Shown here: positions 1 through 8,385 of the stretch, in pieces | Position numbering within the stretch: the stretch's first letter is position 1 | Layout: each line of letters opens with the position of its first letter | From: Symploca sp. SIO1C2 | GTDB taxonomy: Bacteria; Cyanobacteriota; Cyanobacteriia; Cyanobacteriales; Coleofasciculaceae | Length of the DNA: 41,015 nucleotides | Direction of reading: 5' to 3' | NCBI GenBank assembly: GCA_010672925.1 | Contig: JAAHFP010000053.1 | Coordinates: 1 to 41,015, forward strand | Translations under genes and position numbers: made by a program | The notes under the pieces: generated by a model | Told to the model about the DNA's origin: nothing | What the model saw: only the letters and a program-made list of their open reading frames with translations | The model's database searches: none

Positions 1-101
1 TACCATCACGTCCCGGACGTGTTGAGCCCAGAGTGGTCAAGCGTCGCCCCAAAGCTTATCCCTGGATGCACCAACCTAGGTCTGTATTGCGACAAGTATA
101 A
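1..101 (+). CDS. C-terminal fragment of an IS4-like (DDE) transposase, cut by the window edge
   Basis: The frame opening at base 3 reads PSRPGRVEPRVVKRRPK and ends at a TAA (99-101). The run RPGRVEPRVVKRRPK is the basic tail typical of cyanobacterial IS4-family DDE transposases, where it follows the last catalytic helix. Only about 32 residues are inside the window, so the catalytic residues cannot be seen and the element may be intact or broken upstream. A 12-bp inverted repeat starts within the last codons. The longer overlapping frame that opens at base 19 has no recognisable content and is taken as a shadow. Confidence 0.7.
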   Translation, partial: PSRPGRVEPRVVKRRPKAYPWMHQPRSVLRQV

Positions 102-145
102 GGGCTACCTAATTTATTTACTTGTGGACATAACCCTTATACTTG
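93..145. repeat. 12-bp perfect inverted repeat at the 3' end of the transposase
   Basis: CAAGTATAAGGG (93-104) is the exact reverse complement of CCCTTATACTTG (134-145), with a 29-base loop. The left arm overlaps the transposase stop codon. It could act as a transcription stop for the element or lie near the element's right end. No T-tract follows, so a classical terminator is not shown. Bases 146-256 contain nothing else I can name. Confidence 0.55.
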
Positions 146-256
146 GTTCAGGCGAGGCGCTTATCTTAGTGCCATTCGGCTGCCATCCCCTTGTCCTACA
201 TCCCCTTGGCGCTTGCTATATCTCCATCTTCGCTGGTCAAAGACCCGTAAGCAATT

Positions 257-1150
257 ATGGAATCCCAAAACTCTCCAACTGGTCGGTTATGGCAACAATC
301 CTACGATCGTAAAAACCCTAACACCTGGCAAGTCTTAGGTCAAGAGCAAGCCATTCCCTTGGATGCGATCGCTAAAGCTTATATGCTTGAAGATCTGCAA
401 AATTGGACTCGTCGTTACCTGCTCTTTCCCATCAAAATCATTGCCAATCTTGCTCTGGGGTTGATTATGACTCTGAAGCGGCTTTTACCCTTTCAGTTTA
501 ACCTTTATGGTTTGATGCATCACTCCGCTGCTTTTTTTCTGCAATATTTTGTTTCCCCCGAAGCCTGCTATTTAATTGTACGTCATCTTGGTTTGGGTTC
601 AAATATCATCAATTTTTTGATTGATAACGGTCCTGATCCTACCATTGCCAAGTCGCAGCTTTATCCACACACGATTGCTGATCTTGCTCATAATGCTTTC
701 CTAGAGCATGATTTAATTCTCTACAATTTTGTCTGGGACTATAGCCAAGCGCAACAAGCCAATCCTAACTGGTTAGCTCAAGTCCCGGCCAAAGCTTTGA
801 ACTATGATAGTATTCAGCCAGTGAAAGTAGAGATTGATTTTGCCAACTGGCGCTGGTTAAGAATTTTGGATTTAGAATCAGCGATAGAGCTGTTCAAAGT
901 CTTCTATTCCTTCTGTTTGACCAAGGACGAATTTGAACGAGCTGTTTTATCTTTACAGCTTGATGAAAACTTTGGTGTCTACATTAGCCAGATTACTGGA
1001 GATTATGACTGGAACCATGTAATTACCAATCGCCATCCTTTAATTCCCAACAGTCCATTTAATGCGGCACGAGATTTATTTTTGCACGGTTTAGTGACAG
1101 AATATCTCCATCGGTATTTAGAACTCAAAAAATTGAGAATTGAAAATTGA
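257..1150 (+). CDS. Conserved hypothetical protein, cyanobacterial type (297 aa)
   Basis: I do not recognise the family with certainty. The protein is 297 residues, mixed alpha/beta by composition, with one hydrophobic stretch (about residues 57-75) and many aromatic residues. It has no signal peptide and no catalytic motif that I can name. The N-terminus (MESQNSPTGRLWQQSYDR) looks soluble. The ATG at 257 has no strong Shine-Dalgarno sequence. The last residues, KLRIEN, and the TGA stop are made by a heptamer-type repeat (GAATTGA-like) that continues past the stop, so the original C-terminus may have been replaced. It stands alone, behind the transposase end and before an independent gene. 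Confidence 0.75.
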   Translation: MESQNSPTGRLWQQSYDRKNPNTWQVLGQEQAIPLDAIAKAYMLEDLQNWTRRYLLFPIKIIANLALGLIMTLKRLLPFQFNLYGLMHHSAAFFLQYFVSPEACYLIVRHLGLGSNIINFLIDNGPDPTIAKSQLYPHTIADLAHNAFLEHDLILYNFVWDYSQAQQANPNWLAQVPAKALNYDSIQPVKVEIDFANWRWLRILDLESAIELFKVFYSFCLTKDEFERAVLSLQLDENFGVYISQITGDYDWNHVITNRHPLIPNSPFNAARDLFLHGLVTEYLHRYLELKKLRIEN

Positions 1151-1184
1151 GAATTTGATTTGGGTGCGATTGCCGAGATTTTGT

Positions 1185-1213
1185 TTTCCGATATGTAAGA
1201 TCTAAGGTATAAT
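1185..1213 (+). promoter_or_regulatory. Possible sigma-70 promoter for the gene at 1320
   Basis: A perfect TATAAT lies at 1208-1213, about 107 bases before the ATG at 1320. A weak -35-like TTTCCG (1185-1190) precedes it by 17 bases. This is sequence similarity only; the -35 match is poor. Confidence 0.25.
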
Positions 1214-1319
1214 AGTAGGTTGGGTATCAGCTAAGTAGATCAGCTCAGCATCAAAAAAGCTTAGAACTCTGTAGATTTTCCTGCTAGATTGCTTGAAGAA
1301 GAATTTATTGAGCGTGCTG

Positions 1320-1928
1320 ATGTCCAAAATCTACAGCACTCAAGAGCTAATCAAAATCTTGGCAGATGAGCGTCGTGCCTGTATGAACGGAGAGCGACTG
1401 AATCTGTCAGCTTCAGCATCTGGCAACCCTTTGCTTGATCAATTTATGAAGCCAGATGGTATTCAAAAGTTCAGTGCTTATCAAGACTTCCAAGCTGCTG
1501 TTCACCACTACCAACGGCAAAATCAAGTCTCAGGCATTGTTTGGCGGCAAATGAGTGTCAAGGAGCAAACTCTCGACTACCCCACCATTGATGAACACCT
1601 GGTGGCACTCCCTAGGGATTTGGAAATTCTCATCACTGCGAAAGCCTCGATTCTGGCTTTTTGGTGTGAGGTGACAGTTGGCATGGATTTGTATCTAAGT
1701 ATTCGCAATGGCAGAGACTATCAACAGATTATGCCCGATGAAGTGGGTGCGATCGCATCTAGAACTGAATGGGCCAATATCTCTGGCCACAGGAATGCAA
1801 ATTTTTTGGAAATTGTCTTACAGTTAGCTTGGGGAAAACCAGAGGAAGCCTCTTACAAACGAGGATGGCCGGATTCCGGTAGTGAATATGTTCATGCAGT
1901 CAATCCAGGCAAACGTCCGATTTGTTGA
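1320..1928 (+). CDS. Conserved hypothetical protein (202 aa)
   Basis: Soluble protein beginning MSKIYSTQELIKILADERRA and ending in GKRPIC; I cannot assign a family. The frame stays open upstream to a TTG at 1293, but the ATG at 1320 is preferred because the extra nine residues rest on a rare start codon. The protein has no membrane segment or signal peptide. It contains an acidic/aromatic middle part and a C-terminal stretch rich in Gly, Pro and Trp. A HIP1-like GCGATCGC lies inside the gene. It is flanked by an unrelated gene upstream and by a convergent toxin-antitoxin pair downstream. Function unknown. Confidence 0.7.
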   Translation: MSKIYSTQELIKILADERRACMNGERLNLSASASGNPLLDQFMKPDGIQKFSAYQDFQAAVHHYQRQNQVSGIVWRQMSVKEQTLDYPTIDEHLVALPRDLEILITAKASILAFWCEVTVGMDLYLSIRNGRDYQQIMPDEVGAIASRTEWANISGHRNANFLEIVLQLAWGKPEEASYKRGWPDSGSEYVHAVNPGKRPIC

Positions 1929-1980
1929 TTAACTTAAGCCAAGCGTTATTTCCCATGTTATGTTGATTTCCTAGTGTGGA

Positions 1981-1997
1981 ACTGGCATCTTGCCAGT
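1981..1997. terminator. 7-bp stem, 3-base loop hairpin between convergent genes
   Basis: ACTGGCA-TCT-TGCCAGT is a perfect stem-loop placed between the gene ending at 1928 (+) and the toxin gene ending at 2005 (-). Its place suggests a bidirectional transcript end. No long T-run follows on either strand, and the same hairpin type is a common dispersed element in cyanobacteria, so the role is inferred. Confidence 0.35.
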
Positions 1998-2004
1998 AAT
2001 CCGC

Positions 2005-2316
2005 TCAGTTTTCATCATTTTCTGCAAATAGTCCTTCGAGATTACGATAACCTCCCACTACCCGCATCACCTCTATTCCTCCTGAAACCAAACGATAAAA
2101 TATCAGATAATCTCCTAACGGCACACTCCGCAAACCGGGATACAATTCATCTCGCCTGCGCCCTATTTGAGGGAACTTGACCAACAGTTGTAATTTACTG
2201 TTGATTTTCTGTAGAATTTGCTCTGCTTTCTCAAGACTTACTTTCTCAGCAAGATAATCCAGAATACTCTCAATGTCTCGGCTTGCTGTTGGTGTGATTG
2301 TGCAAAAATTACTCAT
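2005..2316 (-). CDS. RelE/ParE-family toxin
   Basis: Product of 103 residues with the ParE/RelE fold signature: an N-terminal strand (FCTITPTASRDI), a helix pair containing YLAEK and AEQILQKI, then the strands around FPQIGRRRDEL, GLRSVPLGDYLIFYRLV and IEVMRVVGGYRN. Members of this superfamily poison gyrase (ParE) or cleave mRNA on the ribosome (RelE); the sequence alone does not decide which. The start overlaps the stop of the upstream antitoxin gene by 4 bases (ATGA), as expected for a translationally coupled type II module. The residues FAENDEN form a short acidic tail. Confidence 0.88.
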   Translation of the reverse strand: MSNFCTITPTASRDIESILDYLAEKVSLEKAEQILQKINSKLQLLVKFPQIGRRRDELYPGLRSVPLGDYLIFYRLVSGGIEVMRVVGGYRNLEGLFAENDEN

Positions 2317-2582
2317 TGCTCACCCTGGATACGGCGCTGTTGTAATTTCTCTTGCAGCCGAGTTATTACCGTTTCCGCCTCGAATAATTCACCTCTATTA
2401 GCTTCCTCAACCCCAACCATAATTTCACGGCGTAATTCTTCAAATCTACCTTGATAAAGTCGTTCTCGTTCCTCTAATAGCTTAATGCCTGCTAAGAATA
2501 CCTCATCAACAGAAGCATATTTGCCGCTAGCAACCTGATTTTGGATAAATTGTTCTAGCTCTGGTGGTAACGTAACTGGCAT
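2313..2582 (-). CDS. ParD-like antitoxin (89 aa)
   Basis: Begins MPVTLPPELEQFIQNQVASG, the usual N-terminus of ParD/CopG-type antitoxins (ribbon-helix-helix DNA-binding part), followed by a charged helical tail that would bind and block the toxin. The frame is open 36 residues further upstream (to 2690). The internal ATG at 2582 is preferred because a strong Shine-Dalgarno (AGAGGTGA) sits 7 bases before it and because the protein then has the family's normal length. It is the first gene of a two-gene leftward operon with the RelE/ParE toxin. Such antitoxins usually repress their own promoter. The promoter would lie to the right of 2582, where no clear operator was recognised. Confidence 0.85.
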   Translation of the reverse strand: MPVTLPPELEQFIQNQVASGKYASVDEVFLAGIKLLEERERLYQGRFEELRREIMVGVEEANRGELFEAETVITRLQEKLQQRRIQGEQ

Positions 2583-2802
2583 CCTACGATCACCTCTCTC
2601 AATTCCGAAGTTGACAATTTCTGCTGTTTCTGGGATTATATCTAATAATGGAATAGGTGTAGTCATATAAAATACTTTCTTGGCATTCACATTTCTTGAG
2701 ATTTTTCATTGTTGCCAGTTATAGCAATTGGAAAGAATAACCACAAAGGCACAAAGAGCACAAAGGAGATCTCTATTTTAGATGTCTAATTCTCCTTCTT
2801 CC

Positions 2803-3104
2803 TTAATCTTCGCTGGTAACTCCTGCACTATTAGGATGCTCAGATAGGACCGACTCCTTCCCCTCACTGACTACTTTCACCAAAAAATCGACAACATTCT
2901 CCCACACTGTAACAGTATTAGGATGCTCTAAGCCTAGAGAGCGATCGCCCTTTGGTCGGTACTGAAAGCAATCGCAAATTTCACAAGCTTTCAGATACAA
3001 GAGCATCACAATATTCACCCAAAGGTTCCGAAGCTACTGCCATTGCTTGACGATAAGCTTCAGAATTAACAATTAACTGCCTTAGCACAGGATAGAAGAA
3101 ATAA
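2803..3104 (-). pseudogene. Decayed leftward gene, possibly the end of a TPR protein
   Basis: Two short open stretches on the minus strand, in different frames, look like gene remains. Bases 3104-2981 read DYFFYPVLRQLIVNSEAYRQ and onward to EYCDALVSESL, then a stop. Bases about 2940-2803, in another frame, read SLGLEHPNTVTVWENVVDF and onward to LSEHPNSAGVTSED, then a stop. LGLEHPNT is typical of kinesin-light-chain-like TPR units. The frame change and the lack of a start with a ribosome site suggest a frameshifted remnant. The rest of the 2583-3337 gap holds cacaaag-type and gaccaat-type short repeats and nothing else I can name. Confidence 0.35.
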
Positions 3105-3337
3105 TCACAAAATCAAGAAGTTGACCAATGACCAACACCTACCACATAAATGCACAAAATTGTCATTTTGTCAATGATTAAACTCTATTAGAAAGGTGAT
3201 CCCTAACAGCCAAAGGGAAGATTGATAGCTGAGAATAATCCTTAGGGGAAGAAATAGGTAAAGCTTCGTGGGAAGAGTTGATGTTTCCCCAGATAGCAAG
3301 CTATTTCATCTCAGCATCATTAAAGCGAACACTCTAA

Positions 3338-5434
3338 ATGACTATTGTTACAGAAAATCCCTTATTAGTTGGTAAGGGTCTACCCCCCTTTCAAGAAATC
3401 AAGCCAGAACATGTAGTACCTGGAGTCAGGGAACTGTTGGCTGAACTAGAACAAGAACTTACTAGTTTGGAAGGGCGAGTAACACCAACTTGGGATAGCT
3501 TGGTGCAACCCCTAGACTCTCTGGGAGAGCGACTCCGGTGGAGTTGGGGAATAATAGGTCATTTGATGGGGGTTAAAAATAGCCCAGAATTACGTCAAGC
3601 TTACGAAACTGTACAGCCGGAACTTGTGCAATTTGCTAATCGGCTCAATCAAAGCCAACCTCTCTATCAGGCTTTCAAAGAATTAAGAGAAGGAAAAGCT
3701 TGGGAAAGCTTAGAGGCAGCACAACAAAGGATTGTGGAAACCGCTATTCGGGATGCAGAACTTTCTGGTGTCGGTTTGGCAGGTGAGAAGCGAGAACGTT
3801 TCAATACTATTGAACTAGAGCTAGCAGAACTTGCTACCAAGTTTTCCAATCAAGTGCTAGATGCAACTAAGGCATTTAGTATCACCCTGACGAAGACCGA
3901 AGAAGTGGATGGACTACCCCCCAGCTTAATTAGCTTAGCGGCTCAGGCAGCTCGTGCCGCAGGGGAAGAGGAAGCAACAGCGGAGAATGGTCCCTGGCGG
4001 ATTACCCTAGACTACCCTAGCTATGTTCCCTTTATGCAACACAGCACCCGTAGAGATTTGCGGGAGAAATTATACAAAGCCTTTATTAGCCGTGCTTCCT
4101 CAGGGGAATTGGATAACGCACCATTAATTGAGCGGATTTTAGAGCTACGCCAAGAAAAAGCTAAGTTGTTGGGCTTTGAAAGTTACGCTGAATTAAGCCT
4201 TACTAATAAAATGGCTCCGGATGTGGAAGCAGTGGAGTTACTGCTGGAAAAACTACGCCAAGCTAGTTACGAAGCAGCTGCTAAGGAATTAGAGGAGCTA
4301 AAAACTTTTGCTGCGGCTCAGGGATCTGGAGAAGCTGATGATTTGAAACATTGGGACATCGGTTTTTGGGCTGAACGCCAGAGGGAAGCCAAGTTTGCTT
4401 TCAGTGCCGAAGAATTGCGACCCTATTTCCCCCTACCCCAGGTACTAGAAGGATTATTTGCTCTAGTAAAGCGACTATTTGGGGTTACTGTTACTGCTGT
4501 TTCTGGCAAGGCTCCAGTATGGCATAAGGATGTACAGTATTTTCAGATTGCTGATGAAACCGGTGAGCCCATTGCCTATTTTTACTTAGACCCCTACAGT
4601 CGCCCTGCCGAGAAGCGTGGTGGTGCTTGGATGGATGACTGTATTGGTCGCGCTAAAGTAACGGAAGCTGGTACAACAACTATCCGCTTGCCTGTAGCCT
4701 ATTTGATTTGTAACCAAACACCTCCAGTGGATGGTAAACCTAGTCTGATGAACTTTGAGGAAGTAGAGACCCTATTCCATGAGTTTGGTCACGGCTTGCA
4801 ACATATGCTGACCAAGGTAGATTATCCTGGAGCAGCAGGTATTAACAATGTGGACTGGGATGCAGTAGAACTACCCAGCCAGTTTATGGAAAACTGGTGC
4901 TACGAACGAACCACATTGATGGGGATGGCGAAGCATTACGAAACCGGTGAGCAGCTGCCAGAGCATTATTATCAGAAACTGCTAGCCGCACGGAACTACA
5001 GGAGTGGCTCTGCTATGTTACGGCAACTGCACTTTAGTTTTACTGATCTGGAATTGCATCATTGCTATCAGCCTCGTGGTGAAGAAACTCCAGCAGATGT
5101 GCGTAACCGTATTGCTAAAACCACTACGATTTTACCCCCCCTACCAGAAGACAACTTCCTCTGTGCTTTTGGACATATCTTTGCCGGGGGTTATGCCGCA
5201 GGTTATTACAGTTACAAATGGGCAGAAGTGCTCAGTGCTGATGCTTTTGCCGCTTTTGAAGAGGCAGGTTTAGCTAACGAGCAAGCAATTGCAGCTACGG
5301 GTAAGCGTTACCAAGATACAGTGTTAGCTTTGGGGGGAAGTTTGCCACCGATGGAAGTGTTTAAGGCTTTCCGGGGTCGCGAACCCAGTACTGAGCCTTT
5401 ACTGAAGCATAATGGTTTGGTTAGTGCTTCTTAG
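3338..5434 (+). CDS. prlC: Oligopeptidase A (M3 family zinc metallopeptidase)
   Basis: Cytoplasmic endopeptidase of 698 residues, the normal length for the OpdA/PrlC branch of family M3, which degrades short peptides such as cleaved signal peptides. The zinc site is complete: HEFGH at residues 481-485 (two His ligands and the catalytic Glu482) and Glu511 in VELPSQFMENW as third ligand. The downstream Gly/Tyr-rich segment (FAGGYAAGYYSYKWAEVL) that closes over the substrate is also present. No signal peptide. The ATG at 3338 gives the expected start, MTIVTENPLLVGKGLPPF. The gene stands alone; an RHH antitoxin-like gene follows after 42 bases. Confidence 0.95.
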   Translation: MTIVTENPLLVGKGLPPFQEIKPEHVVPGVRELLAELEQELTSLEGRVTPTWDSLVQPLDSLGERLRWSWGIIGHLMGVKNSPELRQAYETVQPELVQFANRLNQSQPLYQAFKELREGKAWESLEAAQQRIVETAIRDAELSGVGLAGEKRERFNTIELELAELATKFSNQVLDATKAFSITLTKTEEVDGLPPSLISLAAQAARAAGEEEATAENGPWRITLDYPSYVPFMQHSTRRDLREKLYKAFISRASSGELDNAPLIERILELRQEKAKLLGFESYAELSLTNKMAPDVEAVELLLEKLRQASYEAAAKELEELKTFAAAQGSGEADDLKHWDIGFWAERQREAKFAFSAEELRPYFPLPQVLEGLFALVKRLFGVTVTAVSGKAPVWHKDVQYFQIADETGEPIAYFYLDPYSRPAEKRGGAWMDDCIGRAKVTEAGTTTIRLPVAYLICNQTPPVDGKPSLMNFEEVETLFHEFGHGLQHMLTKVDYPGAAGINNVDWDAVELPSQFMENWCYERTTLMGMAKHYETGEQLPEHYYQKLLAARNYRSGSAMLRQLHFSFTDLELHHCYQPRGEETPADVRNRIAKTTTILPPLPEDNFLCAFGHIFAGGYAAGYYSYKWAEVLSADAFAAFEEAGLANEQAIAATGKRYQDTVLALGGSLPPMEVFKAFRGREPSTEPLLKHNGLVSAS

Positions 5435-5476
5435 GGACTTCAAAACATCAAATATCACAAATTTACCGTTAAAGTC

Positions 5477-5701
5477 ATGGCAACTCTAACCATTCGTTTA
5501 CCCGATGATAAACATTCAAGATTAAAAGCATTGGCAACAGCAAGGGGAATCAGTCTCAATAAGTTAATGGAGGAATTTTCCACCATTGCCCTAGCGAAAT
5601 TCGATGCTTATACTCGTTTTCAAGCTTTAGCAGCAAAGGGAGATCCAGAAGAAGGCTTAAAGATTTTGTCTCGATTGGATAGTTTAACTTCTGACTTATA
5701 G
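5477..5701 (+). CDS. Ribbon-helix-helix (CopG/HicB-like) antitoxin-type protein without an obvious toxin
   Basis: Small protein of 74 residues starting MATLTIRLPDDKHSRLKALA, a beta strand followed by two helices (GISLNKLMEEFS), the arrangement of RHH DNA-binding proteins. The C-terminal RFQALAAKGDPEEGLKIL is found in cyanobacterial RHH proteins annotated as antitoxins. No toxin gene lies on either side: upstream is prlC and downstream is a repeat-filled gap followed by a convergent nuclease gene. It may be an orphan antitoxin or a small regulator. No strong ribosome-binding site precedes the ATG. Confidence 0.75.
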   Translation: MATLTIRLPDDKHSRLKALATARGISLNKLMEEFSTIALAKFDAYTRFQALAAKGDPEEGLKILSRLDSLTSDL

Positions 5702-5884
5702 CAATCGCCAAGGCGGTTAGGACAATTGCCTTATGCTGAAACCTTTACCTGTCAACCTCTTCCCTTCTGCCTAGCCTGCGGCAACGGCTTTGCCGAACTG
5801 CCCTCTGCCCTCTGCCTTTTGCTATATCCAGTGAATAGATTGAACAATGCCTAATGTAGATCATGGTTTGGTTGCTGCGTTGCC

Positions 5885-5912
5885 GTAGAGACGTTGCATG
5901 CAACGTCTCTAC
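5885..5912. repeat. 28-bp perfect palindrome
   Basis: GTAGAGACGTTGCA is followed directly by its exact reverse complement. Palindromes of this TAGAGACGTTGCATGCAACG type recur as dispersed elements in cyanobacterial genomes. It lies between the RHH gene and the convergent Uma2 gene and could form a cruciform or a transcript-end hairpin. The rest of 5702-5950 holds TGCCCTCTGCC-type pyrimidine repeats and no gene. Confidence 0.75.
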
Positions 5913-5950
5913 AATGTGGGATATAATGGGAGATACTGCGTCGAATCAGT

Positions 5951-6700
5951 TTAAAGTTGTTCTGGATCTAAACCTTGCGAGCGCAAATAATCTGCTAACC
6001 GTTCAGCACGTTGACGCTCTTGTTCAGCCCGTTGACGTTCTTGTTCAACCCGCTCCATACCCCAGGGTAGCAGCTTCCCTTCCCTGTCCCACCAGCGCAA
6101 CCAATAGCCTGTCCGGTCTGCTTTTGTACCAGACCAAACTCCCAGAAATAGACCAAGCTCTTCTATCCAGTAACGACCCTCAGCATCAGCGGTTTGAATC
6201 TGATAAGTTCCTTGCACTAGTTGACGTACTTCCATTGAACCAGCATCTGGCTCAAAGATTACATATATCGGTACTTGAAGAATGCGCTCGTAAAACCACA
6301 GTTTGCCATAGGGAGGAAACGGACGTGCTGAATATTCTCCCCCATCTGTTTCCGACAAAAACTCCATGACAATTGCCGGATTATCTCCTTCCAAGCGAGG
6401 AGTATAACTGCGACGTGAGCGGGGTGGATCGAGGGGAATTACCCGATGAGCATAAAACCAATCTGGTGCTTTAACAGTTGTGCGGTTATTGACTGTAGCA
6501 CAGATGCCCAAATTCGAGGCAACTAGATTCTCTGATGTTAATCTTCCTTGCAATTCCAGGCTTTCTCTTAGAGCTGCCGCAATTAAGGGTTGACTGGTAT
6601 TTTCCACGGGGTCATCTGGTAATAGGTAGTCATCGGGTAGTTTTTCCCAAGTGACGGTGTAAGTGAGTTGATGAATATCCGATCTGAACTGTGCAACCAT
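5951..6700 (-). CDS. Uma2 family (DUF820) putative endonuclease
   Basis: Product of 249 residues of the Uma2 family, restriction-endonuclease-like proteins that are greatly expanded in cyanobacteria and often linked to mobile DNA; their biological role is poorly known. The core with the PD-(D/E)XK-type residues is visible: KAPDWFYAHRV (Asp80) and PAIVMEFLSE (Glu113), then the strand IYVIFEPD. The last 40 residues form a charged coiled coil with a repeated QERQRAE unit, a tail seen in many family members. The ATG at 6700 gives MVAQFRSDIHQLTYTVTWEKL. It is convergent with the RHH gene and divergent from the hydrolase at 6834. Confidence 0.88.
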   Translation of the reverse strand: MVAQFRSDIHQLTYTVTWEKLPDDYLLPDDPVENTSQPLIAAALRESLELQGRLTSENLVASNLGICATVNNRTTVKAPDWFYAHRVIPLDPPRSRRSYTPRLEGDNPAIVMEFLSETDGGEYSARPFPPYGKLWFYERILQVPIYVIFEPDAGSMEVRQLVQGTYQIQTADAEGRYWIEELGLFLGVWSGTKADRTGYWLRWWDREGKLLPWGMERVEQERQRAEQERQRAERLADYLRSQGLDPEQL

Positions 6701-6833
6701 GATTTGCTTCCCTAAAAGGAGGATAGCTTATTTATATGCCCACACTTATCCCATTATAGTTAGTATAAGCCAAAATTGATTGCATTTGCAACCTTCTTTC
6801 TTCCCTTGGAGCCCTCTGCCTTTTGCTATAACT

Positions 6834-7802
6834 ATGACTTCGACTAAATCCAGCAATCCATTAGCACCAACCCAAATGCCAGATCCTGAGGTTTTTACCC
6901 TCGAAGATGGTCGTCGGCTCACCTATCAACAAGTCGGTGATCCCCAAGGGCAACCTGTGTTCTTCTTCCACGGTTCTCCCGGTTCTCGATTAGAAGTCCT
7001 ATCGGCACAGGCAGCGGCAATAGCAAATCACTGGAACATTATTGCTCCGGATCGCCCCGGAATGGGGCAGTCTGACTTCAAACCCGGATATAGCCTGTTG
7101 GATTATACAAATGATATTCGGGAATTAGCTGATGGTTTAGGGTTTGACACCTTTGGGATTATGGGTCATTCCGGTGGGGGAGCGACGGTGCTGAGTTGTG
7201 CCTACGCCCTGTCGGAAAGGCTGAACTTTGCATTGGATTTAGGGGGATGGGCTCCGGTAATGGTGTCCGAACTCAAAACTCAAATGACTCCCCTAGACCG
7301 CTTTTTTGCGGAACGGTGTGTACCCCAACGATCGCCTAATCAGCGAAATACTACACCGCTTCTCTTTCAGTTGCCCTTCACCCTATTGGGGCTAGCAGTA
7401 AAAGTTCTACCGACCGCCACTTTTATCAATTTGCTGCATCAGTCCCAGTACTTCTGTGATGCGGATTATAGGATTTTGTCGGATCCAGAGTCAGCTAATG
7501 CTTTAGTGCAAACTGTCCGTGAGTCATTTCACCAGGGTAGGGTCGGTCCCGCCTATGATGCCCTACTACGTTATCAAGATTGGGGCTTTGACTTGGCAGA
7601 GATTGAGTTTCCGATTCACATTTTTCATGGCACTGATGATATTTCTGCCCCCTACTCCTTTGCCACATACAAGCATCACCATCTGCCTAACAGTCAGCTT
7701 CATACTTATCCCCAAGAGGGTCACTTCTTTCTTTGGTTTCACTGGGAAGACATTATGGCGATCGCATCTCACTTGCAACAGGGAATAGGGAATGGGGAAT
7801 AG
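6834..7802 (+). CDS. Alpha/beta hydrolase
   Basis: Hydrolase of 322 residues with the full alpha/beta-hydrolase layout: oxyanion-hole strand FFFHGSPGSR, nucleophile elbow GHSGGG (Ser113), acid residue in HGTDD (Asp268 or Asp269) and catalytic His297 in EGHFFLWF. The substrate cannot be deduced; esterase, epoxide-hydrolase-like or haloperoxidase-like activity are all possible. The frame extends upstream to a TTG at 6780, but that part is a translated TTCTTCCC/CTCTGCC repeat, so the ATG at 6834 is chosen. The C-terminus GIGNGE and the TAG stop are built from a GGGAATA/GGGAATG heptamer array. No signal peptide, so probably cytoplasmic. Confidence 0.9.
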   Translation: MTSTKSSNPLAPTQMPDPEVFTLEDGRRLTYQQVGDPQGQPVFFFHGSPGSRLEVLSAQAAAIANHWNIIAPDRPGMGQSDFKPGYSLLDYTNDIRELADGLGFDTFGIMGHSGGGATVLSCAYALSERLNFALDLGGWAPVMVSELKTQMTPLDRFFAERCVPQRSPNQRNTTPLLFQLPFTLLGLAVKVLPTATFINLLHQSQYFCDADYRILSDPESANALVQTVRESFHQGRVGPAYDALLRYQDWGFDLAEIEFPIHIFHGTDDISAPYSFATYKHHHLPNSQLHTYPQEGHFFLWFHWEDIMAIASHLQQGIGNGE

Positions 7803-7881
7803 GCATTGGTGACAAGTTAAAGTAAAAATGCCGTTGCCAAGGGAGCGGAGGAGCAGAGGAAGAATAATACAAATTTTGATT

Positions 7882-8385
7882 ATGAATGTTCAAAAACTAG
7901 CTGATACATTTCAGATGACCGATGCAGTATGGGCTCGTCATGCTAACCCTTGGAGTGTTTGGACACGCTATGGCTCTTTGCCTCTGCTGATTGCTGCAAT
8001 TTGGAGTAGGGTTTGGTTGGGTTGGGGTGCGATCGCTCCGACACTTATGGTTATCTTGTGGATTTGGCTGAATCCCCGGGTCTTTCCCAAGCCCAAAACT
8101 ACTCGTCAGTGGGCATCTAAAGCAGTTTTAGGTGAAAGGATTTGGATGAACCAAAAGCAGATACCGATTCCACCACATCACCATCCTGTCATTGTCTTCT
8201 GCAATACCGTGAGTACAATCGGTTTGGGAATTTGTGTGTGGGGACTCTGGAGTTTTAACCTTTGGCCAACCTTGCTGGGTTTGTCCTGGGTGATTTTGGG
8301 TAAAACCTGGTTCCTGGATCGTATGGTGTGGCTATGCGACGAAATGTGCAATCGCCATCCCCAGTACCAAAATTGGTTGTATTAG
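7882..8385 (+). CDS. DUF6653-like small membrane protein
   Basis: Predicted inner-membrane protein of 167 residues with two hydrophobic hairpins, about residues 33-66 (LPLLIAAIWSRV.. and TLMVILWIWL) and 103-140. A cytosolic-type linker (KTTRQWASKAVLGERIW) and a C-terminal DRMVWLCDEMCNRHPQYQNW lie around them. The MTDAVWARHANPWSVWTR opening and overall pattern match what I recall as DUF6653; no function is known. The frame opens at 7828 but the first 18 residues come from a repeat-like stretch, so the ATG at 7882 is preferred. It follows the alpha/beta hydrolase by 79 bases and may share its transcript. Confidence 0.7.
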   Translation: MNVQKLADTFQMTDAVWARHANPWSVWTRYGSLPLLIAAIWSRVWLGWGAIAPTLMVILWIWLNPRVFPKPKTTRQWASKAVLGERIWMNQKQIPIPPHHHPVIVFCNTVSTIGLGICVWGLWSFNLWPTLLGLSWVILGKTWFLDRMVWLCDEMCNRHPQYQNWLY

